A stretch of DNA of 64,000 nt from Winogradskyella sediminis (GCF_003387355.1 NZ_QUNH01000001.1:382023-446022), one strand, 5' to 3'. Positions 36,787-45,245 are shown, numbered from the stretch's first letter. Notes: a model not told the origin generated them from the sequence alone. Program-made: numbers and translations.

Positions 36787-36812
36787 AGGTTTTAAAAACC
36801 TAGCAGGTCTTT
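36787..36812. repeat. AGGTTTT-type intergenic hairpin repeat
   Basis: AGGTTTT pairs with AAAACCT, followed by AGCAGGTCT. Same family as 31488 and 37387, located directly before the promoter of the gene at 36829. Confidence 0.6.
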
Positions 36813-36816
36813 TTCT

Positions 36817-36824
36817 TATATTTG
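36817..36824 (+). promoter_or_regulatory. -7 box 4 nt before the ATG of the 36829 gene
   Basis: TATATTTG is an exact consensus match and ends 4 nt before the start codon, which predicts a leaderless mRNA. Confidence 0.55.
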
Positions 36825-36828
36825 AAAC

Positions 36829-37377
36829 ATGAAGTCTAACACTATTATTTCAGAAAGTCCTAGACCTATTTGGCAAATGCCCATTGCAGCCCTATTCTTT
36901 ACAATGGCGACCTTTATACTATTATTTGCTCTATACAATATACAACTTTCAGAAAAAGGATTCATATTATTTTTACACAGACTTGAACCCTGTATTATAT
37001 CCGTGTCTTTTGGGATAGGATTTACCCTAACAAAAAGTATTCATATTGACATCGAAAACTCTAGGTTTAGACCCACATACCATATTGGCCCTGTAAAAAT
37101 AGGCTCATGGCAAACCATTAAAAACTATCAATATGTTTCCGTATTTCATCAACCTACTGTAGATGGTAATTATGTTTTTGAAGTCAACCTTTGGTACGAT
37201 AACAATAAACATTTTGAATTATACGAAGAAGATAACTACAAAGAAGCATTCCTCATTGGTTTTGAACTTTCAGAACAATTAAATATCGATTTATTAGATG
37301 CTACAGAACCCAATAATTTTAAATGGGTGAATAAAGAAGAATGGAAAGCTAAAATAGCTTCAGGTGTGATTAATTAA
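36829..37377 (+). CDS. Small membrane protein of unknown function
   Basis: The 182-residue protein has two hydrophobic segments (about 17-40 and 52-70), then a soluble, beta-rich domain with IDIENSRFRPTYHIGPVKIGSW and YQYVSVFHQPTVDGNYVFEV. It ends with an acidic-aromatic region. The membrane part plus a PH-like beta domain is reminiscent of bacterial PH-domain membrane proteins, but I cannot assign it. It is preceded by a hairpin repeat and a -7 box, with no leader. It is not clearly co-transcribed with the next gene, which has its own similar promoter. Confidence 0.65.
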   Translation: MKSNTIISESPRPIWQMPIAALFFTMATFILLFALYNIQLSEKGFILFLHRLEPCIISVSFGIGFTLTKSIHIDIENSRFRPTYHIGPVKIGSWQTIKNYQYVSVFHQPTVDGNYVFEVNLWYDNNKHFELYEEDNYKEAFLIGFELSEQLNIDLLDATEPNNFKWVNKEEWKAKIASGVIN

Positions 37378-37386
37378 CTCCACTCA

Positions 37387-37418
37387 AGCCTGTCAGGTTT
37401 TGAAAGCCTGAAAGGTCT
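37387..37418. repeat. Hairpin repeat supplying the -33 element of the next gene
   Basis: CAGGTTT (37394-37400) pairs with AAAGCCTG (37404-37410, with one G-T pair), flanked by AGCCTGT and AAAGGTCT. The TTTG at 37399-37402 inside the loop lies exactly 19 nt before TATATTTA. Confidence 0.6.
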
Positions 37419-37429
37419 AGTTATATTTA
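37399..37429 (+). promoter_or_regulatory. Promoter of the DUF2007 gene, partly formed by a repeat
   Basis: TTTG (37399-37402), 19 nt, TATATTTA (37422-37429), then 4 nt to the ATG. Spacing is ideal for the Bacteroidetes housekeeping promoter; only the last base of the -7 box deviates. Confidence 0.55.
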
Positions 37430-37433
37430 CAAC

Positions 37434-37850
37434 ATGCAAAACACCTTCATTACTATAGCTAAATTTCAATATTCTACAGAAGCCGAAATCATAAAAGGCC
37501 GATTGGAGTCTGATGGTATTCAAGTATTTCTAAAAGACAATATTACCATTGACACCGACCCTTTAGTAAGTCAGGCCATTGGTGGTGTAAAACTTAAAGT
37601 ACTGGCTAAAGACGGAGAACAAGCTAGAGCCATTCTAAAATCAATCAAGATTTATTCTGTAGATAATGAAGGACATCCTATGGTTTGCCCCAATTGCAAA
37701 GGTGAACATATTAAAATGTACTCCACCATTACTAATTTTAAATCCTTGATGTCTTTTCTTATTGGTCTCCTGTTCTTTACCTTACCTTTTAGTACACGCT
37801 ACCAATACAAATGCGAAGACTGTAAAACGGAATTCCCTACAACAACTTAA
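37434..37850 (+). CDS. DUF2007 domain protein with membrane-split zinc ribbon
   Basis: Residues 1-75 match DUF2007-type putative signal-transducing domains (FQYSTEAEIIKGRLESDGIQVFLKDN, GGVKLKVLAKDGEQARAIL). The C-terminal half has the pair CPNCKGEH, a hydrophobic stretch (FLIGLLFFTLPFST) and a second pair CEDCKTEF, which together would form a zinc ribbon joined across a hydrophobic hairpin. The role is unknown. Its 3' end overlaps the convergent MocR gene by 14 bp. Confidence 0.75.
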   Translation: MQNTFITIAKFQYSTEAEIIKGRLESDGIQVFLKDNITIDTDPLVSQAIGGVKLKVLAKDGEQARAILKSIKIYSVDNEGHPMVCPNCKGEHIKMYSTITNFKSLMSFLIGLLFFTLPFSTRYQYKCEDCKTEFPTTT

Positions 37851-39336
37851 GCACATTATCATAAGCTTGTCTCAGCGTTTTAATGACAATGTGCGATTCA
37901 TCTTCATTTAAATGACCAAAACCAAAACGCATGGCACAAGTCGTTTTATCTTGATATAAAATCGTTTTTGGTAAAAACAAATCGAGCTTTTCAGCTTCTT
38001 CAGCCAGTTTTACTAAGGATATGGTATTTACAAATTGCAGCCATAACGCCAATCCTCCTAAAGGAATTTCCCAAGTAATAATGCCTTTAAAATAGTGGTT
38101 AAGAAACATACACAAATAATCACGTCGCTGTTTATAGGTTATAATGTGTTTTTTCTTTAGTCGGTAGATTTCTCCTTCAGAAATAAGCTCAGACAACATC
38201 TGCTCTTGTATTAAATCTCCTTGCTGATCTAACAATTGCAAATAGTTTTTGGCTTCAGCAATAAAATTCTCTGGTGCCACCACAAAACCAGTATGAAAAC
38301 TAGGAAACAACGACTGCCCTAACTTACCCAAATAAATGACCATACCATCTGCATCTGCACTGGCCATGGGTAGCATGGCAGAGCCTTCAAATTGAAAATC
38401 GTAATCGTAATCATCTTCAATAATAGCAAAGCCATAACGTTTAGCCAGTTGCATTAATTGCACTCTGCGTTTAGCGCTCAACATCACCGTTGTTGGGTAA
38501 TCTCTATGAGCACACACATACACACAGCGTATACTTCCTTTTAGAAAATGAGTTCTAATATAACTAATATCTAAACCTTCTTGATCTACCGGAATGGTTC
38601 TAATGGTCGCTCCCGCTTCATGAAAAATCATGTTAGAAGCATAATTACTCAACTCCCCAACCAATACCAAATCACCTTGTTTAATGAGCAATTGAGAAAC
38701 CACATACAGACTCATTTCCGTACTCCGTGTATTTATAAGATGCTTCGGAGTAATATGAAACCCGCGTGAAGCATTCAAATAATTACACAATTGCGTACTA
38801 AACACCGAAGGAGTTAATGTGGTGGTTCTATTCCATTTATGAAGCAACGTTTTACGTTTCATAGCGGCACTATACCATCTCGAAAATTGATGTACAGGAT
38901 GCAAACGTAAATCGGGTTTACCATCATTTATAGCGTATTTAGCTATTGTCTTTTGGTTGGTTGAAGCCAAGTGAAACGATTTTTGAAACGGGAAACCTGC
39001 CACGTTAGGATACATGTAAGCTTGTTGTAAATGCTCCGTCTTCGCTTTAATTTTTGCTGTAGATTCTTGAGGCATCAAAACAAAAGTCCCCTTATTGGCC
39101 ACAATATCTACCCAACCTTGTGAGGCTAACTCTTCATAAATTGCAACTGCAGTATTACGATGAATAGCGAGCAACTCACTAAACACACGTGTACCTGGTA
39201 ATTTACTACCTTCTTCCAGATAGCCACGCTGTATCGCATTTACAATCTGTTGTGCTACTTGAACATACACTGGCTGCACAAGACTTTTATCGAAAGTAAT
39301 GAGTTGTTTTAGTAATTGACTAACCGGACTATTCAT
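37837..39336 (-). CDS. MocR/PdxR-type regulator (GntR HTH plus aminotransferase-like domain), probable PLP lysine missing
   Basis: The N-terminal winged helix of GntR type spans about 15-90 (PVYVQVAQQIVNAIQRGYLEEGSKLPGTRVFSELLAIHRNTAVAIYEEL), followed by a class I aminotransferase fold to residue 499. Conserved landmarks are IIEDDYDYDFQFEG and AMRFGFG. At the usual Schiff-base site, where MocR proteins read like GTFSKxLFP, this protein reads GKLGQSLFP, so the catalytic lysine appears to be glutamine. It may bind PLP non-covalently or sense another ligand. It is divergent from the TonB receptor at 39435, which is its most likely target. The spacer has GGAC and GTCC around a 10-bp gap. Confidence 0.82.
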   Translation of the reverse strand: MNSPVSQLLKQLITFDKSLVQPVYVQVAQQIVNAIQRGYLEEGSKLPGTRVFSELLAIHRNTAVAIYEELASQGWVDIVANKGTFVLMPQESTAKIKAKTEHLQQAYMYPNVAGFPFQKSFHLASTNQKTIAKYAINDGKPDLRLHPVHQFSRWYSAAMKRKTLLHKWNRTTTLTPSVFSTQLCNYLNASRGFHITPKHLINTRSTEMSLYVVSQLLIKQGDLVLVGELSNYASNMIFHEAGATIRTIPVDQEGLDISYIRTHFLKGSIRCVYVCAHRDYPTTVMLSAKRRVQLMQLAKRYGFAIIEDDYDYDFQFEGSAMLPMASADADGMVIYLGKLGQSLFPSFHTGFVVAPENFIAEAKNYLQLLDQQGDLIQEQMLSELISEGEIYRLKKKHIITYKQRRDYLCMFLNHYFKGIITWEIPLGGLALWLQFVNTISLVKLAEEAEKLDLFLPKTILYQDKTTCAMRFGFGHLNEDESHIVIKTLRQAYDNVLKLL

Positions 39337-39434
39337 TCTTTTAAAACTGGACTAGTTTAATCGTCCGGAAAGTTACGACTTTTGTCATCTCAAAATAAAA
39401 TCATACCAAACAAAGTTTTACAAATTATATAACA

Positions 39435-41267
39435 ATGACACGTATAACCCTACTTATTAGCTTCATTTTAGTAGCTACTAACCAACTTACAGCTCAAACC
39501 GAACAGCCTATTATAAAGACAGATTCTTTAAAAGAGGTTATCATCAGCTCTACGCGTATCGATTTACCTTTCAAAGAAAATTCTAGAACCATCAATATCA
39601 TGTCCTCAGAGGCCATTAAACGTAGCGCTGCCGTAACCGTTTCAGAGGTATTACAACAAATCGCAGGTGTAGATGTTAGACGTCGTGGCACCGGAGGAAG
39701 TCAGGCCGATTTATTTATAAGAGGTGGTGGTTTCGACCAAACACTGTTATTAATAGATGGTATTAAAATGGACGACGCACAAACGGGTCACCATACCTTA
39801 AATGCTGCTTTACCATTAGAAATTATAAAGCGTATCGAAGTTATTAAAGGACCTGCAGCACGTGTCTTTGGTCAAAATGCCTTTACAGGCGCTATTAATA
39901 TCGTTACAAAATCTAATGTAGACAATTCGGTTTCTGCAAATCTTGAAACCGGATCCTTTGGTCAACTTAACGGTTCGATAACTGCTGGTTCTAAATTAGA
40001 AAACTCGTCACACCTTATTCATATCGGTAAAATGACCTCAGAAGGCTACCGAAATAATACCGATTATGACAATACGAATCTCTTTCTCAAAAGCGTCTTT
40101 AATAAAAACAAGCAAGCTATTGAAATGATTACCACCTTTTCTGAACGAAAATTTGGTGCTGAAAATTTTTATACCACCAACCCTACTTTCAACGAATACG
40201 AAGAAACACAAAACAGTTTGGTAGCTTTCACCACGACCTTCAAATCTAACAACCTAAAAATCCAGCCACGCATTTACTGGAAACGCAATCAAGACATCTT
40301 TCTTCTAAAACGTTTTGAACCAGAATTTTTCAGAAATATACATATCTCAAATAAAATTGGTGCCGAAGCCAACGCTTCTTACACTTCTACTATTGGAATT
40401 ACAGGCTTTGGCATCGATCTATCCCAAACCTATTTACGAAGCAATAACTTAGGCCAACATAACCGCTTTATGGCAACGGCATTCTTAGAGCACCGTTTTC
40501 AACTGGCAAACAACCGTTTAGACATTACTCCTGGTGTGGCGATGACTTATTTTTCAGATTTTAAATTCAATGCCTTTCCTGGTGTTGATATAGGATTCGA
40601 TATCACCAACAATCTTAAAGCTTATGGAAACATTGGGTTCACCTACCGCATACCAACCTATACCGATTTGTATTATACGGACCCAAGAACCAACGGTAAC
40701 GCTGACTTAGAACCCGAAGAAGCCTTTGCTCAAGAAATCGGAATTAAATACAACGACCTAAAATTTAGAGCAAGCCTATCTGTGTTTAATCGTGATGCCC
40801 AAAACTTGATTGATTATGTAAGGCCAAACACCATCGAAGAAATCTTTACAGCCACTAACATTGCAGAAGTCAATACCAAAGGCTTAGAAGTAGATGTGGC
40901 CTATAAATTTAAAATCAATAACTTCAATCAAACCTTTGCCTTCGGTTACTCTTATTTAGAAGATGATATTTTAGAGCAAAACGAAGAGTTATCGCGCTAC
41001 GCCTTAAACACCTTAAAACATCATTACACCACAAGATTAAGCACACAATTACTTAAAAACCTGAGTCAAAGTATCATTTACAAATATGCCGAACGCACCA
41101 CAGGACAAACCTATAACGTTTGGGATGCGTCAATTATGTTACAATTAAAACAAGTAGAATTATCAGTAACGGCAAGCAACATTTTTGATGCCGATTATAT
41201 CGAATCAGGTTTTACGCCAATGCCACCGAGTAATGTCTTATTTGGTATGCGATATACGTTTAAATAG
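39435..41267 (+). CDS. TonB-dependent receptor without regulatory domain (BtuB/CirA-like length)
   Basis: A signal peptide ends at NQLTAQ (about residue 20). The TonB box-like region and plug follow at once: EVIISSTRIDLPF, VSEVLQQIAGVDVRRRGTGG, LFIRGGGFDQTLLLIDG and KGPAARVFGQNAFTGAINIV. The barrel ends with VLFGMRYTFK, and the final residue is Lys rather than an aromatic. At 610 residues it is the size of BtuB-type vitamin or siderophore receptors, and lacks the CarboxypepD-like extension of the receptor at 19927. Divergence from a MocR-type regulator hints at import of a vitamin or amino compound; this is inference only. A terminator follows. Confidence 0.88.
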   Translation: MTRITLLISFILVATNQLTAQTEQPIIKTDSLKEVIISSTRIDLPFKENSRTINIMSSEAIKRSAAVTVSEVLQQIAGVDVRRRGTGGSQADLFIRGGGFDQTLLLIDGIKMDDAQTGHHTLNAALPLEIIKRIEVIKGPAARVFGQNAFTGAINIVTKSNVDNSVSANLETGSFGQLNGSITAGSKLENSSHLIHIGKMTSEGYRNNTDYDNTNLFLKSVFNKNKQAIEMITTFSERKFGAENFYTTNPTFNEYEETQNSLVAFTTTFKSNNLKIQPRIYWKRNQDIFLLKRFEPEFFRNIHISNKIGAEANASYTSTIGITGFGIDLSQTYLRSNNLGQHNRFMATAFLEHRFQLANNRLDITPGVAMTYFSDFKFNAFPGVDIGFDITNNLKAYGNIGFTYRIPTYTDLYYTDPRTNGNADLEPEEAFAQEIGIKYNDLKFRASLSVFNRDAQNLIDYVRPNTIEEIFTATNIAEVNTKGLEVDVAYKFKINNFNQTFAFGYSYLEDDILEQNEELSRYALNTLKHHYTTRLSTQLLKNLSQSIIYKYAERTTGQTYNVWDASIMLQLKQVELSVTASNIFDADYIESGFTPMPPSNVLFGMRYTFK

Positions 41268-41291
41268 ATAAAAAACAACATATCACACTAT

Positions 41292-41321
41292 AAATCCTGT
41301 CCTAACCGACAGGATTTTTTT
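41292..41321 (+). terminator. Rho-independent terminator after the TonB receptor
   Basis: AAATCCTGTC (41292-41301) and GACAGGATTT (41308-41317) form a perfect 10-bp stem with a 6-nt loop, followed by T to 41321. Confidence 0.85.
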
Positions 41322-41352
41322 GTTGCTACTGTAACAAAACTCAAATAAGTGC

Positions 41353-41397
41353 TACATATTATATGTAAGCTTATCGCTACATCCGGAATAGCGATAA
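41353..41397. promoter_or_regulatory. Two perfect palindromes upstream of the PspA-flotillin-ATPase cluster
   Basis: TACATAT T ATATGTA (41353-41367) has 7-bp arms around a single base. TTATCGCTA (41371-41379) and TAGCGATAA (41389-41397) have 9-bp arms around 9 bp. They are 100-150 bp upstream of the PspA-like gene, beyond the previous terminator. They are plausible binding sites for a stress regulator, or RNA hairpins if the transcript starts upstream. Confidence 0.4.
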
Positions 41398-41490
41398 AAT
41401 TCAACCATTACATTCTTATCAAGGCTTTAATCTTTTAAAAATGTATCCTTTAGTTTAGAATTTATTGTAAGGTATTTCAATTAAAAGTAC

Positions 41491-41498
41491 TAGATTTA
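41491..41498 (+). promoter_or_regulatory. Possible -7 box of the PspA-like gene
   Basis: TAGATTTA, one base off consensus, ends 5 nt before the ATG at 41504. A TTG at 41465-41467 is 23 nt further upstream. No sigma-54 type promoter is recognisable. Confidence 0.35.
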
Positions 41499-41503
41499 AC
41501 GCT

Positions 41504-42202
41504 ATGAACATCTTTAGAAAGCTATTCAATTTTTTTCAGGCTAAAGCTAATACTATGATAGATAATCAGTATGAGCTTGAAGACGCCATTAAAGAACAAC
41601 TGAATCACTTAAAAGAAGAACTTTCTCATGCTACGGAACATTTAAATAAAGTGAAAGCGCTCGCAATTCGTGTAAAAAATGACAATGACGAATATGCCGC
41701 TAAAGCAAAAAAAAGCGAAAATGAAGCTGTTGCTATTTTAAAAAAAGTACAGCTTAACCAAATTGATGTTTATGAAGGAGATCGCTTAGCCAGAGAAGCT
41801 TTGATAAAAAAAGAAGCATTATTAGCAAAAATGAAAGCTACAACAGCAAAACGCGATAAATTAGACTATAAAGTTGAACTGTTAAAAGGAAATGTAGCTG
41901 TGATTGAATCAAACATTTCAGACTGGGAAAAAGAGCTTGATACTTTAAAGGCTGAAATTAAAATAATTGAAGCCGAACAAAACATAAACAAACAAATGAT
42001 ACATCTAGATGCACAAAGTATTTATAACAGATTGAAGTTTTTAAAAGAAAAAACACAAGAATTTCAAGACATAAAAGCGCAACCAGATAATTATATAAAC
42101 TTAGACGACGCTATAGATTTCACACTAGATGATAGCGTATCTAAAGCTAACGAAGAACTAAAAAAATTAAAAGAACAATTAGGCATAAAAAACAGTAATT
42201 AA
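41504..42202 (+). CDS. PspA/IM30-family coiled-coil membrane-binding protein
   Basis: The 232-residue protein starts with a short helix able to bind membranes (MNIFRKLFNFFQAKANTMIDN), similar to the amphipathic helix of PspA and Vipp1. It then continues as an almost unbroken coiled coil to about residue 175 (LEDAIKEQLNHLKEELSHATEHLNKVKALA), with a short helical C-terminus. PspA/IM30 proteins are bacterial relatives of ESCRT-III that polymerise on damaged membranes. Here no PspBC or PspF partner is present. Instead it leads a cluster with a YqiJ-like protein, a flotillin and a giant AAA+ ATPase. The high lysine/glutamate content is normal for the family. Confidence 0.85.
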   Translation: MNIFRKLFNFFQAKANTMIDNQYELEDAIKEQLNHLKEELSHATEHLNKVKALAIRVKNDNDEYAAKAKKSENEAVAILKKVQLNQIDVYEGDRLAREALIKKEALLAKMKATTAKRDKLDYKVELLKGNVAVIESNISDWEKELDTLKAEIKIIEAEQNINKQMIHLDAQSIYNRLKFLKEKTQEFQDIKAQPDNYINLDDAIDFTLDDSVSKANEELKKLKEQLGIKNSN

Positions 42203-42256
42203 TCAGTTATTTTACAACACGCGCTCAAAATGAGCTCACTTTAAAACCACAAACCA

Positions 42257-42970
42257 TTGGAACAGTATTTAGACATCGTATTCTCACATGTTAACATTAC
42301 GCTCAGCATTTTGTTAATCCTCCTGATTTTATATTGGGTCGTTACCATGTTTAGTGGTATTGATTTCGACTTAGATGTCGATGTTGACATTGATGCAGAT
42401 GTGGATATGGAAGTAGAAAGCGGTCTGGAAAGTGGCAACATAGATTTTCAAGATGTTAGCAATGTAGAGGTAGACCGTCAGCACGTTGTAAATAAAAGAA
42501 CTCGAAATTTAAAGTGGTGGCAGGTTGTGTTAATCTATTTCAACTTTGTTGGCTTACCATTTATGTTCACCTTTACCTTCTGGATTTTTAACTGGTGGCT
42601 CATATCTGTCATCACAACAACGCTAACCAATAATTATAATACCAGCTTTGGATATGCTATTGTTTTACTGGCAATACTACCATCATTGTTTCTTACAAAA
42701 ATCGTAACAGTACCATTTAAATCCTTCTTTAAAAATTTAAATAAAGATGGTGACAAAGCAATTGACTTCATAGGTTTAGAAGCAAAACTTCTATCTACTA
42801 TTTCAGGAGAAAAAATGGGCAATGCCGAAGTTATAGTCGATGGAAACGTTATGACGATTTATGTAAAATCTTTAGACACGTCAGAACTTAAATTTCATGA
42901 AAAAGCACTAATAATTAAACAATCCGAAGACAAAAACTACTATTTCGTTGCAAAACCGAACCTTAATTAA
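42257..42970 (+). CDS. YqiJ/NfeD-like membrane protein with alternating-aspartate tract, TTG start
   Basis: The 237-residue protein has a first membrane helix (about 10-32), then an extraordinary acidic stretch in which nearly every second residue is Asp (GIDFDLDVDVDIDADVDMEVE, residues 34-54, read with the Asp positions alternating). Two or more hydrophobic segments follow (about 88-150), and the C-terminal about 70 residues look like the OB-fold domain of NfeD/YqiJ proteins (IDFIGLEAKLLSTISGEK, AEVIVDGNVMTIYVKS). YqiJ and NfeD partner with flotillin-type SPFH proteins, and a flotillin gene follows after 23 bp. The start is TTG at 42257; the first ATG would remove the first membrane helix. 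Confidence 0.75.
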   Translation: MEQYLDIVFSHVNITLSILLILLILYWVVTMFSGIDFDLDVDVDIDADVDMEVESGLESGNIDFQDVSNVEVDRQHVVNKRTRNLKWWQVVLIYFNFVGLPFMFTFTFWIFNWWLISVITTTLTNNYNTSFGYAIVLLAILPSLFLTKIVTVPFKSFFKNLNKDGDKAIDFIGLEAKLLSTISGEKMGNAEVIVDGNVMTIYVKSLDTSELKFHEKALIIKQSEDKNYYFVAKPNLN

Positions 42971-42993
42971 CATTTAAAAACCAAATAAAAACC

Positions 42994-45066
42994 ATGGAAG
43001 GAATCTTACCTCTTATTTTAACCGGACTGGGAATAATTTTATTCCTAATCATTGTGTATTTCGCAATCATTGCGATGTTTTACAAAAAAGTACCACAAGG
43101 ACAAGCACTTGTCAGAACAGGTTTTGGCGGCACAAAAGTAGCCACAGACAAAGGCTTGTACGTGGTTCCTGTATTTCATCGTGTGGAGATTATGGATGTC
43201 TCAGTAAAGAAAATTCAAATAGAACGTTTGGGCACAGAAGGTCTTATCTGTAAAGACAATATGCGTGCAGATATTAAAGTTGCCTTTTTCGTTCGTGTAA
43301 ATAATGAAGTTGAGTACATTAAGAAAGTAGCACAAACTATAGGTGTAGATCGTGCCTCTCGCATAGAAACTTTAGAAGATCTTTTTGAAGCAAAATTCTC
43401 TGAAGCCTTAAAAACAGTTGGTAAGAAGTTTGAATTCATCCAGTTATATGAAGCGCGTCGCGAATTTAGAGACGAAATCGTGGATATTATTGGTACAGAT
43501 CTTAACGGTTACACACTAGAAGACTGCGCTATCGATTATTTAGAGCAAACAGCAGTTTCATTCTTAAAACCAGATAACATCTTAGATGCAGAAGGTATTA
43601 AGAAGATTACTGATCTTACAGCTGAGCAAAATATTAAAGCCAATTTAATAAAGCGTGATGAAGAAAAAATCATCCGCAAACAAGATGTAGAAGCGCAAGA
43701 AGCTATATTAGAATTGGATAAGCAATTAGCTGAAAAAGAAGAACAACAAAAACGCGAAATTGCTAACATAAAAGCCCGTGAAGAAGCCTCAACATTAAAA
43801 GTAGCTGAAGAAGAGCGTTTAAAATCTGAAACGGCTCGTATTGCAACTGAAGAAAAAGTAAAAGTTGCCGAAGAAAATATGCAACGACAAATCGTCGTAG
43901 CTGAAAAGAATAAGCAGCGTACAGAAGCAGTTGAAATAGAACGTGTAGAGAAAGATCGTTTATTAGAAAGAACCGAAAAAGAGCGTATTGTAACCTTGGC
44001 TCAAATTGAAAAAGAGAAGGTTGTAGAAGTTGAGAAAAAGAACATTCAAGATGTTATTAGAGACCGTGTTACGCTAGAAAAAGGTGTGGTTGAAGAGCAG
44101 GAAAACATGAAAGATATCGAAGCTTTCAAAACTGCTGATAGAGCAAAACAAGTGGCAATAACTAACGCTGAAGCGGCTGCACAAGAAGACTTAATAAAAA
44201 CGATTAAATCTGCTGAAGCACAGAAAGAAGCTGCAAAACAAAAAGCTGAGGAATTAAACATAGAAGCACAAGCGCAAAAAGAAGCGAGTGAAAAAGAAGC
44301 GGAAGCTCGTAAAACACTTGCGGAAGCAAAAGCAAAAGAAGAAGCTACAATTGGTATGTCTGAAGCACAAGTAATGCATGCAAAAGCGGAAGCTAGCGAA
44401 AGACAAGGTGTTGTTGATGCTTTAATCATTCAGAAGAAGGCAGAAGCGGAAGCGAGTGGAATTTCTGCTAAAGCGGAAGCTAAACGTTTAGAAGGGTTGG
44501 CAGAAGCTGAAGTTATTAAAGAAAAAGCGATGGCAGATGCTTCAGGAATTGAAGAAAAAGCGGAAGCTATGAAGAAGTTAGATGGTGTTGGTAAAGAACA
44601 CGAAGAATTCAAACTTAAACTTGATAAAGAATTACAAGTTGACTTGGCTAAAATCAATATTCAGAAAGAAATCGCTGATGCACAAGCTCAAGTAATTGGT
44701 GAAGCCTTAAGAGCTGCTAAAATTGATATTGTTGGTGGTGAGACTATGTTCTTTGAGCAAATTATAGGACAAATAACTAAAGCCAAGGGTTATGATCGTT
44801 TGGTACAGCACTCAGAAACTGTAAGCGAAGTAAAAGATGCTATACTAAGTAGCGATGATGTAAAAGGAAACCTACTCGATAAAGTAAAATCCTTTGCAGA
44901 CAAATATGGTATTAGTTCAGAGGATATTAAAAACTTAACCATTGCTAATTTATTGAGCAATCTACAAGACAAATCTGATGATAAAAGTGAACAAACCATG
45001 TTAAGTAATCTATTCAACCTGGCAAAAGGTATGGGATTATCTAACAAAAAGATGAATGATTTATAA
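42994..45066 (+). CDS. Flotillin-like SPFH membrane scaffold protein (YqiK type)
   Basis: The 690-residue protein has a single N-terminal membrane helix (about 6-30), then an SPFH/Band 7 domain (about 35-210: VPQGQALVRTGFGGTKVATDKG, RADIKVAFFVRVNNEVEYIK, YTLEDCAIDYLEQTAVSFL). A very long Ala/Glu/Lys-rich coiled coil of the flotillin type runs over about 215-560, followed by a helical tail. Flotillins organise membrane microdomains and oligomerise. It follows its YqiJ/NfeD-like partner and is followed by a strong hairpin, so transcription of the ATPase downstream may be reduced or separate. Confidence 0.9.
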   Translation: MEGILPLILTGLGIILFLIIVYFAIIAMFYKKVPQGQALVRTGFGGTKVATDKGLYVVPVFHRVEIMDVSVKKIQIERLGTEGLICKDNMRADIKVAFFVRVNNEVEYIKKVAQTIGVDRASRIETLEDLFEAKFSEALKTVGKKFEFIQLYEARREFRDEIVDIIGTDLNGYTLEDCAIDYLEQTAVSFLKPDNILDAEGIKKITDLTAEQNIKANLIKRDEEKIIRKQDVEAQEAILELDKQLAEKEEQQKREIANIKAREEASTLKVAEEERLKSETARIATEEKVKVAEENMQRQIVVAEKNKQRTEAVEIERVEKDRLLERTEKERIVTLAQIEKEKVVEVEKKNIQDVIRDRVTLEKGVVEEQENMKDIEAFKTADRAKQVAITNAEAAAQEDLIKTIKSAEAQKEAAKQKAEELNIEAQAQKEASEKEAEARKTLAEAKAKEEATIGMSEAQVMHAKAEASERQGVVDALIIQKKAEAEASGISAKAEAKRLEGLAEAEVIKEKAMADASGIEEKAEAMKKLDGVGKEHEEFKLKLDKELQVDLAKINIQKEIADAQAQVIGEALRAAKIDIVGGETMFFEQIIGQITKAKGYDRLVQHSETVSEVKDAILSSDDVKGNLLDKVKSFADKYGISSEDIKNLTIANLLSNLQDKSDDKSEQTMLSNLFNLAKGMGLSNKKMNDL

Positions 45067-45075
45067 AAGTTGTAA

Positions 45076-45113
45076 GGCTGTTTAAAAAAGTTCTATTTTT
45101 TAAACAGCCCTTT
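45076..45113 (+). terminator. Strong hairpin with T tract after the flotillin gene
   Basis: GGCTGTTTAAAAAA (45076-45089) pairs perfectly with TTTTTTAAACAGCC (45096-45109) around 6 nt; a short CTTTT follows. It separates the three-gene unit from the ATPase gene. Confidence 0.75.
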
Positions 45114-45146
45114 TACAAACCTTTGAGAGACGCGTAGTTATTTATG

Positions 45147-45245
45147 TCTCCTCGAGCGCAGTCGAGAGATTTTAATTAAAATTTTAAACATTATTAGGTC
45201 GCGACTTTAGTTTATCCTGAGCGCAGACGAAGGGCTCGACCAGAC
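45147..45245. repeat. Two GAGCGCAG-type intergenic repeats
   Basis: CTCCTCGAGCGCAGTCGAG (45148-45166) contains the inverted pair CTCGA/TCGAG. At 45198-45245 a second element includes TCCTGAGCGCAGACGAAGG followed by GCTCGACC. Both share a GAGCGCAG core and resemble dispersed Bacteroidetes repeats that often lie downstream of genes. Confidence 0.6.

Noticed and set aside
39337..39434. Cobalamin or other riboswitch before the TonB receptor
   Set aside because: The 98-bp spacer is too short and contains no recognisable B12-box.
41398..41503. Sigma-54 promoter in front of the PspA-like gene
   Set aside because: No TGGCAC-N5-TTGC-like sequence was found, although proteobacterial psp operons use one.
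44046..45047. Long minus-strand reading frames opposite the flotillin gene
   Set aside because: They are Ser/Ala-rich shadows of the Glu/Lys/Ala coiled coil on the other strand and lack starts, signals or family motifs.
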